NCBI GenBank assembly: GCA_950295325.1
Contig: OX485809.1
Span: forward strand, 1,364,001-1,428,000
Reading direction: 5' to 3'
DNA length: 64,000 bases
From: Polytrichum commune
Lineage: Eukaryota > Streptophyta > Polytrichopsida > Polytrichales > Polytrichaceae
Within the stretch, counting starts at the first letter, position 1. Every line of letters starts with the position of its first letter. Position numbers and translations under genes: made by a program. Below are positions 9,824 through 22,000 of this stretch, in pieces. The notes under the pieces were generated by a model that was not told the DNA's origin, ran no database searches, and was given only the letters and a program-made list of their open reading frames with translations.

Positions 9824-11049
9824 ACTTTAAAGATAATACAATATGTGATGATGACAAAATATTACAATAACTCAGATATGCGATAATCAGAAACTTGTGA
9901 TTTTTTGAGTATACCCCATCCATAATGTTGTCCCACAAGTCTAATTTCAAATAATATATCATTTATTTATACATAATATTATATTGCATTAAAAATATAA
10001 TTATTTTTATATGTTTTATATTTTATCTTCATTGTTTCATTTTGATCATCTTACGAACACTTGCTCTAATCTATCATTAGAATGACAAAGACAATTTAAA
10101 ATGGTAACTCACAAAATTATAACCTCAATGTTAATGAGGATTTTGTAATGTTTTTGACCTCCAAGTTAATTATGTGTCTCGTTGATGGTTTCACTTATGG
10201 AATGAAACCCTAATCTATTGCTGATTTATCAATTGGAAGTGCACTCAATATGGATTTTGTAGTCAAGCGACCTTCAAGAATGCAAGGAAAATAAATTTTT
10301 TCGAAGTTAGGCAAGGCGGGCATCACTTTTTCGTTGGGTTTTAAACTTCTCTAGAGGGCTACCCCGACCCAGATATGAAACCCCCAGAAGTTCGTGAGGG
10401 GGTATTTAATTTCCGCCCATACTAATCTCTTAAAAATAACCGGACTAGTAGTGATAGGTTGGCAACACATGATAAATCCACTTGCTTCCATATGAGGCAC
10501 TGTTTTTTAATGTCTAAACACCTTTATATTATTGACTTATGTATTAGATTATACTAGGATTATTTAGAACTACTAAAACTTGATATTTTCAAAACCCTTG
10601 AGACAAGGAGCCAACGACGTAAGGTAGTGTCTAAAGTGGTTCATCTCATCTGCAAAGATGAATGAACTTTCACTAATGAGAATACATGAGTGTCATGAAA
10701 CCCTGGCCCTTGGATGCAAAAGCATACTTAGTATTTTTATTATCAATGTTATAGGTGAGTGAATTTTTAATTTCTCTATTACATAAGACAATGTCATAAT
10801 AAAGTTTCATATACACAAACATCATGTTTATTATGATTTTTAGACTTTTGGCAAGGCTAGTAGAAATTGTGTGTGTAGGAGTACATTGGGCCTCTTGGAC
10901 CTTTATGATAAAGTGGTTACATTTTCCAATTAGCCTACTTCACCTTTGATATTGGGCATTCAATTATGGAAGAACATATACTGACTCTCACTAGGTAATT
11001 GCAAGACATTTTTTGTCGTTATGATGCTTTGAAAACATAGCCACACTTT

Positions 11050-11690
11050 CAATCCAGTTTAAAACAAGAGGGTATTCATCAAAAGTGTGTGTACACCCTT
11101 GAAGGGCTCAGGATCTAAGTTAGTCATAACTTTCCATCCAAGGGTATCCCCAGTAGTACTTTCAACCATTGCATTGTCAATGAAATGGCAATCGCAACTC
11201 TTGGAAATGATAGAATTAATTAAGGGATACAAAAGCGACTGTCTCATGCACCTGTTTTGGGGTGTTTTAAGATACTTGTCAAGCATGAGAATCCAGAACT
11301 TGAAAGCTAGTGTTTGGTCAAGGTAGGATCCAACTAAAATCCACAATAGCAGAATCATGACTTGAGAAAAATTTGACAGTTCTTAAGATGGTTTGACATT
11401 GTTGTAAAAATATTGGCTGTTTGGCAACCTACTGCTGTACCCAAGGTCAACCATCGTTAAACAGCAAAGAGGTTGTAATTGATTTTGTAGTTCTCAAGAG
11501 ACAACTGTACACAAACAATAGATGTCCAAATACGTAAACTAGACCATTGAAGTGAATGAGGAAACTCAAGATCTAATGCAACAACAAACTTATCTAGTCA
11601 ATCAACAATCACCCTTCATCAAATCCCTTGAAAGGCCCAAAAACAGCATTGGTCAGCCCCAATTCCTTAACCTGGTGGTTGAGGAAAAAG
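11050..11690 (-). pseudogene. CYP97B-region fragment homologous to 17340-18240
   Basis: Two stretches (11460-11690 and 11270-11450) align in order with 17980-18230 and 17570-17760. Shared blocks include ACTTGTCAAGCAT, TTCGACATTGTTGTA/TTTGACATTGTTGTA and CATCCTTCATCAAATC. No function is recognisable. On the minus strand it directly follows the exon-11-like piece at 11691-11835, so it is part of the same collapsed CYP97B copy. Confidence 0.5.
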
Positions 11691-11835
11691 CACAGCAACT
11701 TGGCCACAATAGGGCGAATGTATCTGGAATAACTCCCACCAAGGCCCCAAGGTTGCTTCCAGAATAAACTGTTGACTATACGATCAATGTACATTGTTTT
11801 AAATCAGCAGCAATTTTTCTGTAAATATACTCTCC
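11691..11835 (-). pseudogene. CYP97B exon-11 fragment (ExxR exon) in a collapsed copy
   Basis: Matches 20820-20970 of the intact gene, including the upstream intron. The exon start reads YIRPIVAKLLCFFLNHQ against the intact [17 protein letters not shown]. The conserved E and R of the ExxR motif are both lost, so this copy could not encode a working P450. Confidence 0.7.
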
Positions 11836-12133
11836 AAGATGCTCGACTATGGAGACCACCCACTACACCACTTAAAAATGATATGCCTGCCAACACATGG
11901 CTAAGCACAAATTCATAATCGACAAGAATGAAATTCTTATCTTGGCCTCCAAGGAATTTCCCAGCCAATAATATTGCTTATGTGGAATGAGCATCACAAG
12001 TGTTGTATTAAGGGCCACAAATGTCTGCCTCACCACTGCATCCCACGTGGCCCTGAATTGGTGCGAGCAGCCAAAGAGATGCCTCCAAACCTCTTCCAAA
12101 TGCTGCTCCTGTTCTCTCACTATGAACTTCAAC

Positions 12134-12337
12134 TTAGCATTGGGAAGATCCACGGCAGCTGAATTGAGGTAGGGATGAAACAGAGTGTTGAAGCATAGCA
12201 GCTGATTGATGTTGAAGATTTGAGATGCTCCTACCTGCCACAAACCCTGTGCAAATCGACTTCTTGTCTCTGTTGGTTGGGCCCAAGTCACTTGAACTAG
12301 TTGAGGAAGATAAACCCAGTGTTGCATAATCCATCAT
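12134..12337 (-). pseudogene. CYP97B first-exon-like fragment (right arm)
   Basis: Starts MMDYATLGLS and reaches LPQFSCRGSSQC before a stop, parallel to the intact locus (MMDYATQESL ... LPQQFSCRGSPQR, stop). The flanks also match: GAGCTTGTGAATGATGGATT upstream and CCACGTGGCCCTGAATTGGT downstream at 12043-12065 and 26071-26093. No exon 2 follows. Confidence 0.65.
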
Positions 12338-12417
12338 TCACAAGCTCCCAAGTCACCAAGAGCCCGTTATAATTCTTGCTGACTGTGGGAAAGTTATAGT
12401 TCAACTGATGGAGTTTC

Positions 12418-12602
12418 AGCTTCGAAGTTTTGCACCATGACCCATACTTCGTAATAAGGATAGTGGCATCGGTTACAAGATCCACATCTTCAGGTGAAAC
12501 CCAAAGCTCGATATCAGCTTCTGTGGCAGCACGTACAGTGCAAACTCATCACCCACACTTTCGAGAGCCCCCTCAGAATGGTATAAATGCAAAGACAGTC
12601 GT
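12418..12602 (-). pseudogene. CYP97B last-exon fragment (right arm)
   Basis: The plus strand from AGCTTCGAAGTTTTGCACCA to CCTCAGAATGGTATAAATGC matches the reverse of the intact last exon (19023-19250). Bases are missing in the haem-loop/LMESTVG part and frames are broken. It is longer than the left-arm counterpart. Confidence 0.8.
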
Positions 12603-12800
12603 TCACACCAATGGACGGGGAGAACCTACATATAAACCGGTTGAGTTTTGAGAAATAACCGGCTGAAGTTCAAAACTCCAGCGAAATTACAGATCATTTT
12701 AGAGGGATCTATGGAACATGCTTCACATGAATAAAGAAAAACCGAAAGATCAAAACTTGTAACCAACTGGACTTTGACCAATTATAACCAAAAATCTACT
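12603..12800. repeat. Dispersed repeat with GGGGAGAACC...CCGGTTGA
   Basis: Related blocks occur at 40590-40760 and 59070-59310. Shared words are GGGGAGAACC, ATAACCGG(T/C)TGAAGTTCA, and later TTGTAACCAACTGGACTT against TGTAACCGGTTGGACTT. In the intact gene the same position is intron 13. It is probably an old transposon fragment. Confidence 0.45.
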
Positions 12801-13078
12801 CAGACACTGATTCACAAAAGGCAGTGTTCTTATGTCACACTTACTCAGATGACGTTACACAACTCAGTCCACTGTGGAACTTGCCACTACTTTGACTTCA
12901 CACATTCTTCAAGAACGAGCTCCGAGCAAAGAAAAAACATGTGTCCAAGATCGACCTCTTCACAAGTTTTTCCAACCAGAATGAGTAGGAAGTGATAGTG
13001 GTCAAGTGTGACATCACTGGACAGTTCATTGACCAACTGCGTTGGTGCAAAAACTTTCACGAACATCGTTCAGGTTTT

Positions 13079-13170
13079 ACATTCCCTGACCACAAGCAGC
13101 TTCAAAACCTGCCCAGCCTTCAATATCACTGGTTTGAACTTATCAGCCTCATTCCCAGAACTGCCCAATA
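13079..13170 (-). pseudogene. CYP97B penultimate-exon fragment (right arm)
   Basis: CATTCCCTGACCACAAGCAG through CTCATTCCCAGAACTGCCC is the reverse of the intact exon at 19934-20060. It has a roughly 35-bp loss that removes the DPERF codons, as in the left arm, so the deletion predates the inverted duplication. Confidence 0.75.
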
Positions 13171-13862
13171 CCTTTTGAAAGCCTGCTCCACACTCCACTT
13201 GTCCTCCCTCAGAAATTATGAACCGACCTGCCTCAGCAAAACATTGACATCGAGCGACTGCAATCGACAATGCTTACAAACGCAACATGTCCCGCAATGC
13301 AAAATAGACCTGTTAAGAGTGAAGTTATTCTTCACATCGAAAATTTACATACCATGACGTCCAAGCTTTACATCTCTCGAGTGCTAAAGCAAGTCAAGTA
13401 ACTTAATATCGAACCTGAATTCTTCAGACTCAACTACCGCGCCTACAGAGCACTCGACCCTAATTCACCTTTGACAATATTGCATACACAAACCTTTCGA
13501 ATTTCATTACAGCTGTCACAGACAACTATAACCTATACAAGTCAGCCATAGCAATACATTCATTCATTGCACAATTTGGACACAAGACAATACAACCTTG
13601 ACCACTTTCAGGTCTCGGTGAACTCTGCAGTATGATCCTCAACATGCAAAGCATTTCTGGCAATTATAGAATTAACTGAGGAAAAATAAGAAACTAGTTT
13701 CCTTTGAACCTGTTGGAGGTGATCAAGAACTGCTTCCAGGAAGCAGCTAGTGGAAGACAAACCTTCCCTACACACCTTCAACACTACCATCCTGTGTAGT
13801 CCTATGCTTATTTCCACTCTGCATGTAAATCCTCCGCTTGCCCTCCTGATTTACTAGTAAAT

Positions 13863-14891
13863 TTACTCGGGGATTTCAACCTCGCCCTCCTCGATTTCTG
13901 TTTGGAGGTCCTTGGGGTCCTTACCGTCCACGGTGCATCCCACGGACACACACGTACCCAAAATCTCCTTCACTGTGCCTGCTAGTTGCTTCGCCATCGA
14001 CCTGGGGGCCATGATCTTCGCAATCTCAATCACATCATCGAGGGAGATGTTGCCATTGTGCTTGATGTTCTTCACCTTCTTCCTGTCACGCTCAGGTTCC
14101 TTCAGAGCCTTGATCACCAGCGCGGCAGCACTGGGCACGACTGCAACCTTCGCCTGTCACCATATTCCATCCATCTATGAGATACATGCTAACAATCCCC
14201 GTCAAACACAAACAAAAGCAACTCTCAGCTCATGCCTGAAAACAATGCTGATTATGAAATAAACCTAAAATACAAACTTGTATCTTCCAGTCTCTCCACA
14301 TCACCTAAATTTCTCTCTGCGAAAATGTACAGACAGTACCTGTCGGTTCTGAACAGTTAGCTTCACTGTCACCCGGAGACCCTTCCAGTCCCTAGCGGTT
14401 TCCTTGGCAATATCTTCTCCCACCTTCTTGGGGGAAAGTCCAAGGGGACCGATCTTGGGTGCAAGGGACGAGGCAGCACCGACCTCCCCTCCTGCGTTTT
14501 ACCAAAACGTCACCAACCGTCATTTATACTCATCCTAGGTCACAGAAATTGCGAACCCATTCATACCAGTCGTCACCAAAATCGAACTGTATGTTCCTCC
14601 TGCTTCTTTATTTCGACGCTCAGGGAATACAAACTGAATAAGAATGCTCTCACAGAAGCCAAGAGGCTGCTGTCACCCATTGTTGATCTCATCTTTGCGT
14701 CTTTTACACCACATAGATTCACCACCCACACAAATGAACGACACCACAGGACCACATGCCACGAACCCACTACAAACCCTAAACTAATGCAACCGAAATT
14801 TTCAGCGAAAAAGCGGTAGAAGCAAGCGCAGAGTACCTGTAACGCGCACATAGACCTCCACAATCTGCGAGGGGTCCAATTTGGGAGGCAT
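13863..14891 (-). CDS. RPL12: 60S ribosomal protein L12 (uL11), right copy
   Basis: Second intact gene for cytosolic uL11. The coding sequence is the complement of 14837-14891, 14340-14491 and 13863-14153, with GT-AG introns of 345 and 186 nt. The 165-residue product is identical to that of the plus-strand copy at 5043-6114. Against that copy I count one base change in exon 1, two in exon 2 and three in exon 3, all silent. Intron 1 is 43 nt shorter because the left copy has an insertion before its 3' splice site. The leader keeps the GC-rich upstream block and telo boxes, so both copies look expressible. Which copy is ancestral cannot be told from the window. Confidence 0.96.
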
Positions 14892-14991
14892 GATGGCGAG
14901 CGGGGGACGCTGGAGGAGCAACGGCGGCAAGCAGGAGGGACTGCGGAGCAAAAGAGATGCAGCTCGACTCCCCTTTCCCTCCTATAGGTTT

Positions 14992-15009
14992 TAGGGTTTC
15001 CAAACCCTA
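14992..15009. promoter_or_regulatory. Inverted telo-box pair in the right RPL12 promoter
   Basis: TAGGGTTT (14992-14999) and AAACCCTA (15002-15009), the same two-base spacing as in the left arm. About 100 bp upstream of the start codon at 14891. Confidence 0.7.
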
Positions 15010-15143
15010 ACTTCGGTGCACAGAGAGGGCACTAACTTGGATCGCTGCCCGCCCGGCCTGCCCGGTAACGAAACATCTCCGGGCGCCTGCCTCCATCCGC
15101 CCGCCCGGGCAACGCCATTAAAATCCATAAAATCTTGTATTTA

Positions 15144-15456
15144 GGTGTTAGTTGCTTTAGGGCGGACCAAGAGCCGTGACCATGAAAATCTAAGGGCCCT
15201 TGTAAATCATCCAAAGGCTGTACTATGGGAAATAGAAACCTAGAAATCTAATTCAGTTCATATGAAGTGAAAGTGGACCATGTTGAGGGACCACAATGCG
15301 CGACATATTTTATGAAAATTCGAAGACAATAAATATACTGATTATTTCAATTAGTGAGGGAGGGCTAATAGTGAGTGTGGGAAGGAGGATCCCATGCACG
15401 GGTTCATCCACCATCTGTCCGTTTAGTGTTGCCCGGAAGAAGAAAAATTTGGCTTG
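15144..15456. other. Intergenic, nothing recognised
   Basis: Unique DNA upstream of the right RPL12 copy. It has no counterpart upstream of the left copy. Confidence 0.4.
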
Positions 15457-15659
15457 CCACTACACTGATTATCCTAATGGGTGTGTGTTACTAATCAAAG
15501 CTACGCAGTGCAATAACATCTTACTCAGAAGTTCAATTTTTACTCAGCAAATTCAACTTATTAAGTTGCTTGGTAAAACATTACATTCTCATTAAATAGT
15601 TATAGCATTGCATAACTTCAAACAATAACACACACTAATTGGGATAATAAATGTAGTGG
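15457..15659. mobile_element. ~205-bp palindromic MITE, copy 2
   Basis: Ends CCACTACACTGATTATCCTA and, on the reverse strand, CCACTACATTTATTATCCCA form a long inverted repeat. The inner arms contain GTGTGTGTTACT, CAATAACATCTTACTCAGAAGT and GTTATAGCATTGCATAAC. This is the best-preserved copy of its family in the window. Confidence 0.75.
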
Positions 15660-17339
15660 AGAGAGTGCCCTAAGACTCCGGACAAATGTCAATACCAAGA
15701 TCAACAGAGCAACATGCAACATATGGACCTCCGGGAATTTGATTGACCCCCTAAAGCCTAGCCTTGGGATTCACTTATCTTAAAGACAAAAATAAGATCA
15801 ATGCACCTTATGATGGATTGACACTAGATAGGGTCCAAGACCCAAAAAACACCAAAATCGAACAATCTTATTGGTCAAGAGCAAAACCCAAGAAATTTAC
15901 ACTAGGGTACAATCCCAAGGTATGAAGAGATGAAGTGATGCGAATGTGGCATTGAATATTCTGTCAAATATCTCTCTCTTATGGATTGCTAGTCTCTCTC
16001 TGGGTTGTGTGAATCGTAGTGGAAGATGCTGACAATAGGGTTTGTTGGGTGGGGATTATTAGTTCTTCATTATTTTGTGCAAAGAAACACATGTGTTTCA
16101 TTCCTTAAACCCCACCAAGACCTCGAGGGGACTTTTGAGACTAAAAAACAAATTTATGTTGTTGATGTCTTCACATTAACTCATTTTTTTAAGAAAACCA
16201 ACCCTTCTTGTAATGACTTCATCCTTTTAGTGACATTCTCCATCTAAGGAAATAAGTGAAAATTAGCATGTGCACTACAAATATAGTAGAACACAATAAG
16301 AAATATAACGTACAATCCATACCATACCCCCTATTTTTGCCCATCAATTTCTCACTTGATTGTACTTTTCAACCTTTCAAACTATGTTGTACATTGGCTA
16401 GTTTTGAACCTTAACCCCTAACTTCCCACGTCCAATTTTCTTCAAATCTACCAAGGAAATTTGATCTCAATTTTGGCGATCATAGTTGAAGATGTAAAGT
16501 TTTTTTGACAAATTCAAGCATACAGATGTTTGCATGTTAGAGGTTACTACTTATGGTCCAAATTTTAAACATTGAAGTTCTATTATGTAGGAGATGATAA
16601 GAGGAATGTCAATAGTGGTCATCAGAGGCAACAATTTAGAAACAAAATTAGGGTTGGTTTTTCTATTGAACTTCCACTCAAATGATCTCCAAATGATAGA
16701 TTGTTACCCTCATTCAAAAGAGGGGCGATACACCTACTCAAATCAGCTCACAAATCTTGAAACTATTGTTTTTTTATTTTTTGGGAAGCTTTGCAATTTG
16801 AGGCAACGGTACCACAATTGCGCACCTTTCACATGGATTGACACCCATCAACACATGTCAAACCAAAAATTCCAACGGTAGATGTTTAGGATATGTTGTG
16901 TTTGAGTGTCATGCAAATTTTCAAATCAATTGGGAATCATTTGCACATAGGGATCAACAAAAAAACATGTTTAGGATATGCTACCCCCAAACCGCAGAGG
17001 TGACAAATGTCATGTTTTGGTTCAGGAACCGGTTCCACTATAAATCAATTGAGAGCTCACTCCCATATTTGAATTAATCCAAAAATAGCTAACTTTGTTG
17101 AATCAAAATTATCCACGTGACAAATTATAGCAAATTTGAACATGAACAAGAGGAGATGTTGAAGCAATCAAGAAACCATCTAAACTGGTCTCAAAGAGCT
17201 CAAAGCAAATTGCTCATGACTAGATTATGGTTGCTTAGGACATTAGGAATTAAGACATAGTTTCATTATACAATACCCTGATCTGCATTGTTTACGGATA
17301 TTTACAATCAAAATCTGATACATGAATTTATGCCATGAC
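15660..17339. other. Intergenic, nothing recognised
   Basis: Several short open frames but none with recognisable sequence or codon pattern. No paired repeat ends were found. Confidence 0.4.
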
Positions 17340-18240
17340 TTGACATTAAATATAGATCTCAATCACATGGATGTGATTTTTGTGTGCTTTGCAACAACTT
17401 TCTTTATTTGTGTGAAGAACATTTGAGCATTGGAAGTCATTATCTTGAGACACCTCACTTTCATTAAAACACCCAGTGTCAACACTTGGCAGTTGCAAGT
17501 CCTGGATATAATGAATTCAGTTGATGAATACAAGTGTGACCATCTTCCACACCAATTTTGGTGTTTCAAGTAGTAACTTGTCAAGCATCTAAATGCGGAG
17601 CCTTCAAAAAATTAGTGGTTGGTCTAGGTGGAATTCCAGCAAGATCCGCAGTAGCAGAACTTTAAGTTGACAGAAAAATGATGGTGATCAAGTTAGTTCG
17701 ACATTGTTGTACAAATATCGCATGTTATACACCTACTTGATGAACAGGAACTATTATGCTCAACTACAGATATTTTTGCACTGCCCACAGACTGGATGAT
17801 ATCAATACAGGGATCCATTAGGGTGGACCACACGGAAATTAAATGGGACTATGAAATTAAATCAACTCATCTAAGTGGACATTGAAGCCACTTGAAATAT
17901 GCTACAAAAAATTCGTCCCAAAGAGATCAAAATGTTTTGGTCGTGTCAAAAACAGTCACACTGCTTCACCATCACAGACGCAGCCAGGTTCATTCCTGCA
18001 AGCAGCCACGAGGTGGTAAGATCTCAAGTGACAACTGTATGAAAAAACAATAGATTTTGTCCAAAGCCAAAAAACTAGACTATTGATGCAAATGAGGAAA
18101 CCCTAGATCTTAAGTGACAACAAACTTAACGTAGTCAGTGCACACTCATCCTTCATCAAATCTGTTGAAAGACACGAGATGCAGCATTGCTCAGTGCCCA
18201 ATTCCTAAACCTGCTGAGGGCTACACTGTATATCCAATTT
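17340..18240 (-). repeat. CYP97B-derived 3' fragment, homologous to 11050-11690
   Basis: Lies downstream of the intact CYP97B stop codon. Segments match 11270-11690 in the same order. The end at about 18215-18240 (CCTCAGCAGGTTTAGGAATT on the minus strand) matches the junction of the exon-11 fragment in the collapsed copy. It therefore seems to be the remains of another truncated CYP97B copy rather than the gene's own 3' UTR. Confidence 0.45.
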
Positions 18241-18469
18241 AGTGTGGAATTAGAATTGATGTGCCACATATTTATAGTGGACAATAAATAGTCAAACTCT
18301 CTAAATAATGTGTTGTCTTGTTGCAACAAACTGAAGCTCTTGTCAAAATAAAAACTAGTTCTCATGTTGTCACAGTATTGACCCATATTAACCTACATTC
18401 ATGGTTAATCAGGTGGCCAATGATAATAAACGTTAGTGAGGAATGATGTTACTACAAAAATAATAGAAT

Positions 18470-18745
18470 AATGTAGCCAAACGATCATTAGTCTAATATT
18501 CATCGTGGTCCACACTAATAATCATCGATGATGAATAATAGCCCACACTAAATCAAATATATAGTGTAATGATTGTGATGATGTAGCCACTCCAAGAAGA
18601 ATATATGTGGTGCATAAAGAATATACATTTGATTATGGTAAATTGTGTGGGCAGATGTATAGTGTGACCTATGTTGGGCAACCATATAGTGTGGCCCCCA
18701 GTATACACCATCACGCAAGAAAATAGTGTACAACCCTGGTTACAT
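18470..18745. repeat. Nested inverted repeats with CACACTA / TAGTGTG motifs
   Basis: Contains TGGTCCACACTAATAATCAT, GCCCACACTAAATCAAATATATAGTGTA, ATAGTGTGACC and ATAGTGTGGCC in both orientations. This looks like nested or decayed members of the CACTA-ended MITE families seen elsewhere in the window. Confidence 0.4.
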
Positions 18746-19022
18746 TTGTCAGACCCTGATAAATCCACCTCCTTCCCCTAGGTTGGCAGTCTTTCAAATG
18801 CAAACTACTTTTCAATCTAGTAGAAATGCTGTAACCTGCAACGTGGACATGTGATGTTCAACACTAAGTTGGTACATTGTGTGCACACAAGCTACTGTCC
18901 CGAATGTTTTTAGCGTATAAATAAGCTCAAAAGTGTGGCCCATAGTATTTACCATAATCAGTGTAGTTGATCTAAGGAACTGCATCTTGTTAGCATGGGC
19001 ACTGTGGGAACATTACCTAAAT

Positions 19023-22000
19023 TCAACTGGAGGAGGAGTTTCGTCTTCGTAGTTTGCACCATAACCCATCTTTTGTGTGGATAGTGGCACCTGTTACGAG
19101 CTCCACCTCTTCAGGCATACCACGAAGCTCAATATCAAACTTCTGTAGCAGCATGGTAAGCCCCACTGTTGACTCCATCAGTGCAAACTGATCACCAACA
19201 CACTTTCGAGGGCCTCCTCCAAAAGGTAAAAATGCAAAATCTGCCATTGTCTGTCATTCGCACCAAGAATCAATGAACATTGTAAGGTGAGCGGGCCTTA
19301 ATAGGACCACTTTCTCTGTGCACCCACTTCTTGCAAGGTATGAAACACGCAATTAGTGCAAGATGGCTAACAAATCCAAATCATGCCCATAGCCATTTTT
19401 CTCATTATTTTTGGAACTCAAGTGAATATCTTATTCATTATTAAAATGAAGATTCTCCTGCTCATTGAATGGCCATATCACCACCCCCCACCCCCATTTA
19501 AGACTAGAATGATTACTTATTCTGAGCACGTAATCCAATCTCTTGTCTTTTTGGTGTCTGCTCTTAGATCCACACCTGACCACACACTACTCAAGTACAG
19601 GTGTCCACAATTTGGGGTTATTCAATTAACACCAGTCGACCTTAACCACCAGATAGAATAACCAAGTTAGTAGTTGACCTAAATTAATCTTATATCACAC
19701 TTATTCAGATGACATCAAACAGCGCAGTCCACTGTGGAACTTGTTCCTAATGATTTCACAGATTTTGTCAATGGATTTGCATTAAACAGCTATGTGCACA
19801 GACAAGAGAAATGTGTTAAGTGTAAATGCACACAAGTTTTTTGACCAAAGTGAGCAGGAAGTGTTAGCAAGCAAGTGTAACAACACTCCACGATCCATTG
19901 ATTGACAAAATTGGTGCTAAATCTTTTACGAACCTCATTTGGATATAACATTCCCTGACCACGGGCAGGTTCAAAACCCGCCCAACCTTCAATACCATTG
20001 CTTGGTTTAGACTTAAAAAATCTTTCTGGGTCAAACTTCTCAGGCTCATCCCAAAAGTAAGGAGACCTGTGTAGGTTATAGACCTGCAAAACGAGTATCA
20101 CAACCCTCCTATTCAGATCAGTAATTAGGAGCAGAAGAACAAATTTAAAGATGATAATTTCTGGTTTCAGCAATAAGTAAAACCCTCTTCACCTTTCAAT
20201 GTTCTTCTCACTTCAACCTTTTGTGAATCTTAAGTTCAAGATTGGAGAAACCCATCCTGATCTATTTGATGATAACCTTTTTCATTATAGCAAATCACCA
20301 GGTAAACAGATAGAGAAAATAATTCCACTACACTAAACATCCAATTTAGTGTGGCCCACAACATTTCATCATTGACCTGCATTAATTGTCTTGTCAACAC
20401 TGCATGGCAGCTAGACAGGGTGTCATATGACAAATGGTGCTATATGTCAAGCCATGAAGACCAGTCTAATTAATATGGTACACCAATTTTAATGCCACAC
20501 TAAATCAGATGTTTAGTCTAAGAACCAAGAACTTGAAGTTTTGAGTGGCAAACAGGTTCTTACAGATATAAAGAGATCGACGCCTTTTGGGATAGGATAC
20601 CCATTAGGGTCCCCTTGGTGACCTCCTGTGTGGAAGGACCCAGTTACAGAATTAGGAAAGTCACCTCTTGGAAATTTAACATCAAAGGAAAGCACTAATT
20701 AACCAACTTGTAAAAAAATACTAACACATCACAAAGTAACATATGGATTAGAAAGGTGCAGACCTGGAAGTGTGTCTGGTTTTAGAGAATGGCGGATGAG
20801 CAAAGGTGGCTGAGGGAATAGGCGCAGTGACTCCGCCACAATGAGGCGAATATATCTGGAACAACCCCACCAGGACCATGAAAGGCTATGCCTATGCTTC
20901 CAGAACAACTATTGACTATGACATCAATGTACATTGCTATTCGATCGGCAACAATTTTTCTCTAAATATAGACCTGGAACTAAAATAACTATAGTTTCCA
21001 AATGGGGTGTTCCTCTGAAGAGTCATATTCAATTTTAGATTCTCAGAATTTTGAAAAGTGATCACACGAATGTCATACAGCTTGACTTTGTAGCAAGCTG
21101 AAGATTGCACAACCCAAGTTTACAAGTAAAATACAATCCACATAGAAATTCAGTCTTCACCAATACCAGGTCAAGATTAGGAAACTCACTGCAGTTTCTT
21201 GAGATCTTCCAATTGAGGCCTTCTGCCTTCTAGAACACTGTCAATCTCAGCTTGAGCCTTGGCAATCATGGCAGGATTCTGTAATGTACCAAAAGTTCAT
21301 CAGAAACCTTGAAATCCTTGACAAGACTGAGAATGGTGAATAAAAAGCAACCCCAATGCCCTTGAAGCGTTTCTCAAGGGTTGTTTACACTAGGGTTTGT
21401 TGTGGTTGAGGTTGTGGTTGTGCTTTACTTCCTTTGGTTCTATTTCAATGGAAAAGGCATAATAAACACTAACCACAACCACAACCACCCTCTAGCTCAT
21501 AAACCCCACTACTCCACCTGGTTACCACCCTTAACGTGGTTGTTCATGCTCATGTGGCACCACTAGAGAGCTTCAAGGCCAAAGTCTGGGGAGAAAGTTG
21601 AGGAGGCAACCCATTTTCACACTACAATCCAAGGCCAGGAAGGACAATAATCACTTTCATTTCTTCTCAAGTCCAAGACCTAAACCACTGGTAGGTTGCA
21701 ATTTAGAGGACCCACCCCACCATCAACCACAACCACAACCACAAGGATTTGCACATGAGTAGTGTGAATGAAAAAACCGTAGTTGTCATTGATTGTGGTG
21801 GTTAACCACAACCACTTTGTAGTGTACACGACTCTTCAAGCACTCAAATATGATTCCAGGAAATTCCAGTACATGTGTGAAATTGGTTTACCTGCGCAAG
21901 GTAGTAAGTTGCCCACGTAAGGACAGCTGCAGTAGTTTCGTGTCCAGCAATGAGCATCGTCATCAAGTCGTCTCGCAGCTGCATCGAAACCCAAAAGATT

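Larger units (their letters stand above)
8686..11049. other. Spacer of the inverted duplication, AT-rich, no gene
   Basis: No supported coding region. It contains a degenerate AGTCCC-family segment (about 8830-9000), a 16-bp perfect inverted repeat at 8916-8931/8961-8976, and a perfect hairpin at 9791-9823. Around 9690-10020 the DNA is almost pure A/T. Confidence 0.5.
12160..15143 (-). repeat. Right arm of the large inverted duplication
   Basis: Reverse-complement partner of 4794-7850. The outer edge is sharp: homology ends at CTTGTATTTA (to about 15143), where the left arm meets a MITE. The inner edge lies within the CYP97B first-exon-like fragment. Confidence 0.9.

Noticed and set aside
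11552-11767. Plus-strand frame with Gln-rich sequence
   Set aside because: Lies over minus-strand CYP97B fragments; antisense shadow.
13912-14262. 116-codon plus-strand frame over the right RPL12 copy
   Set aside because: Antisense of exon 3; mirrored exactly in the left copy.
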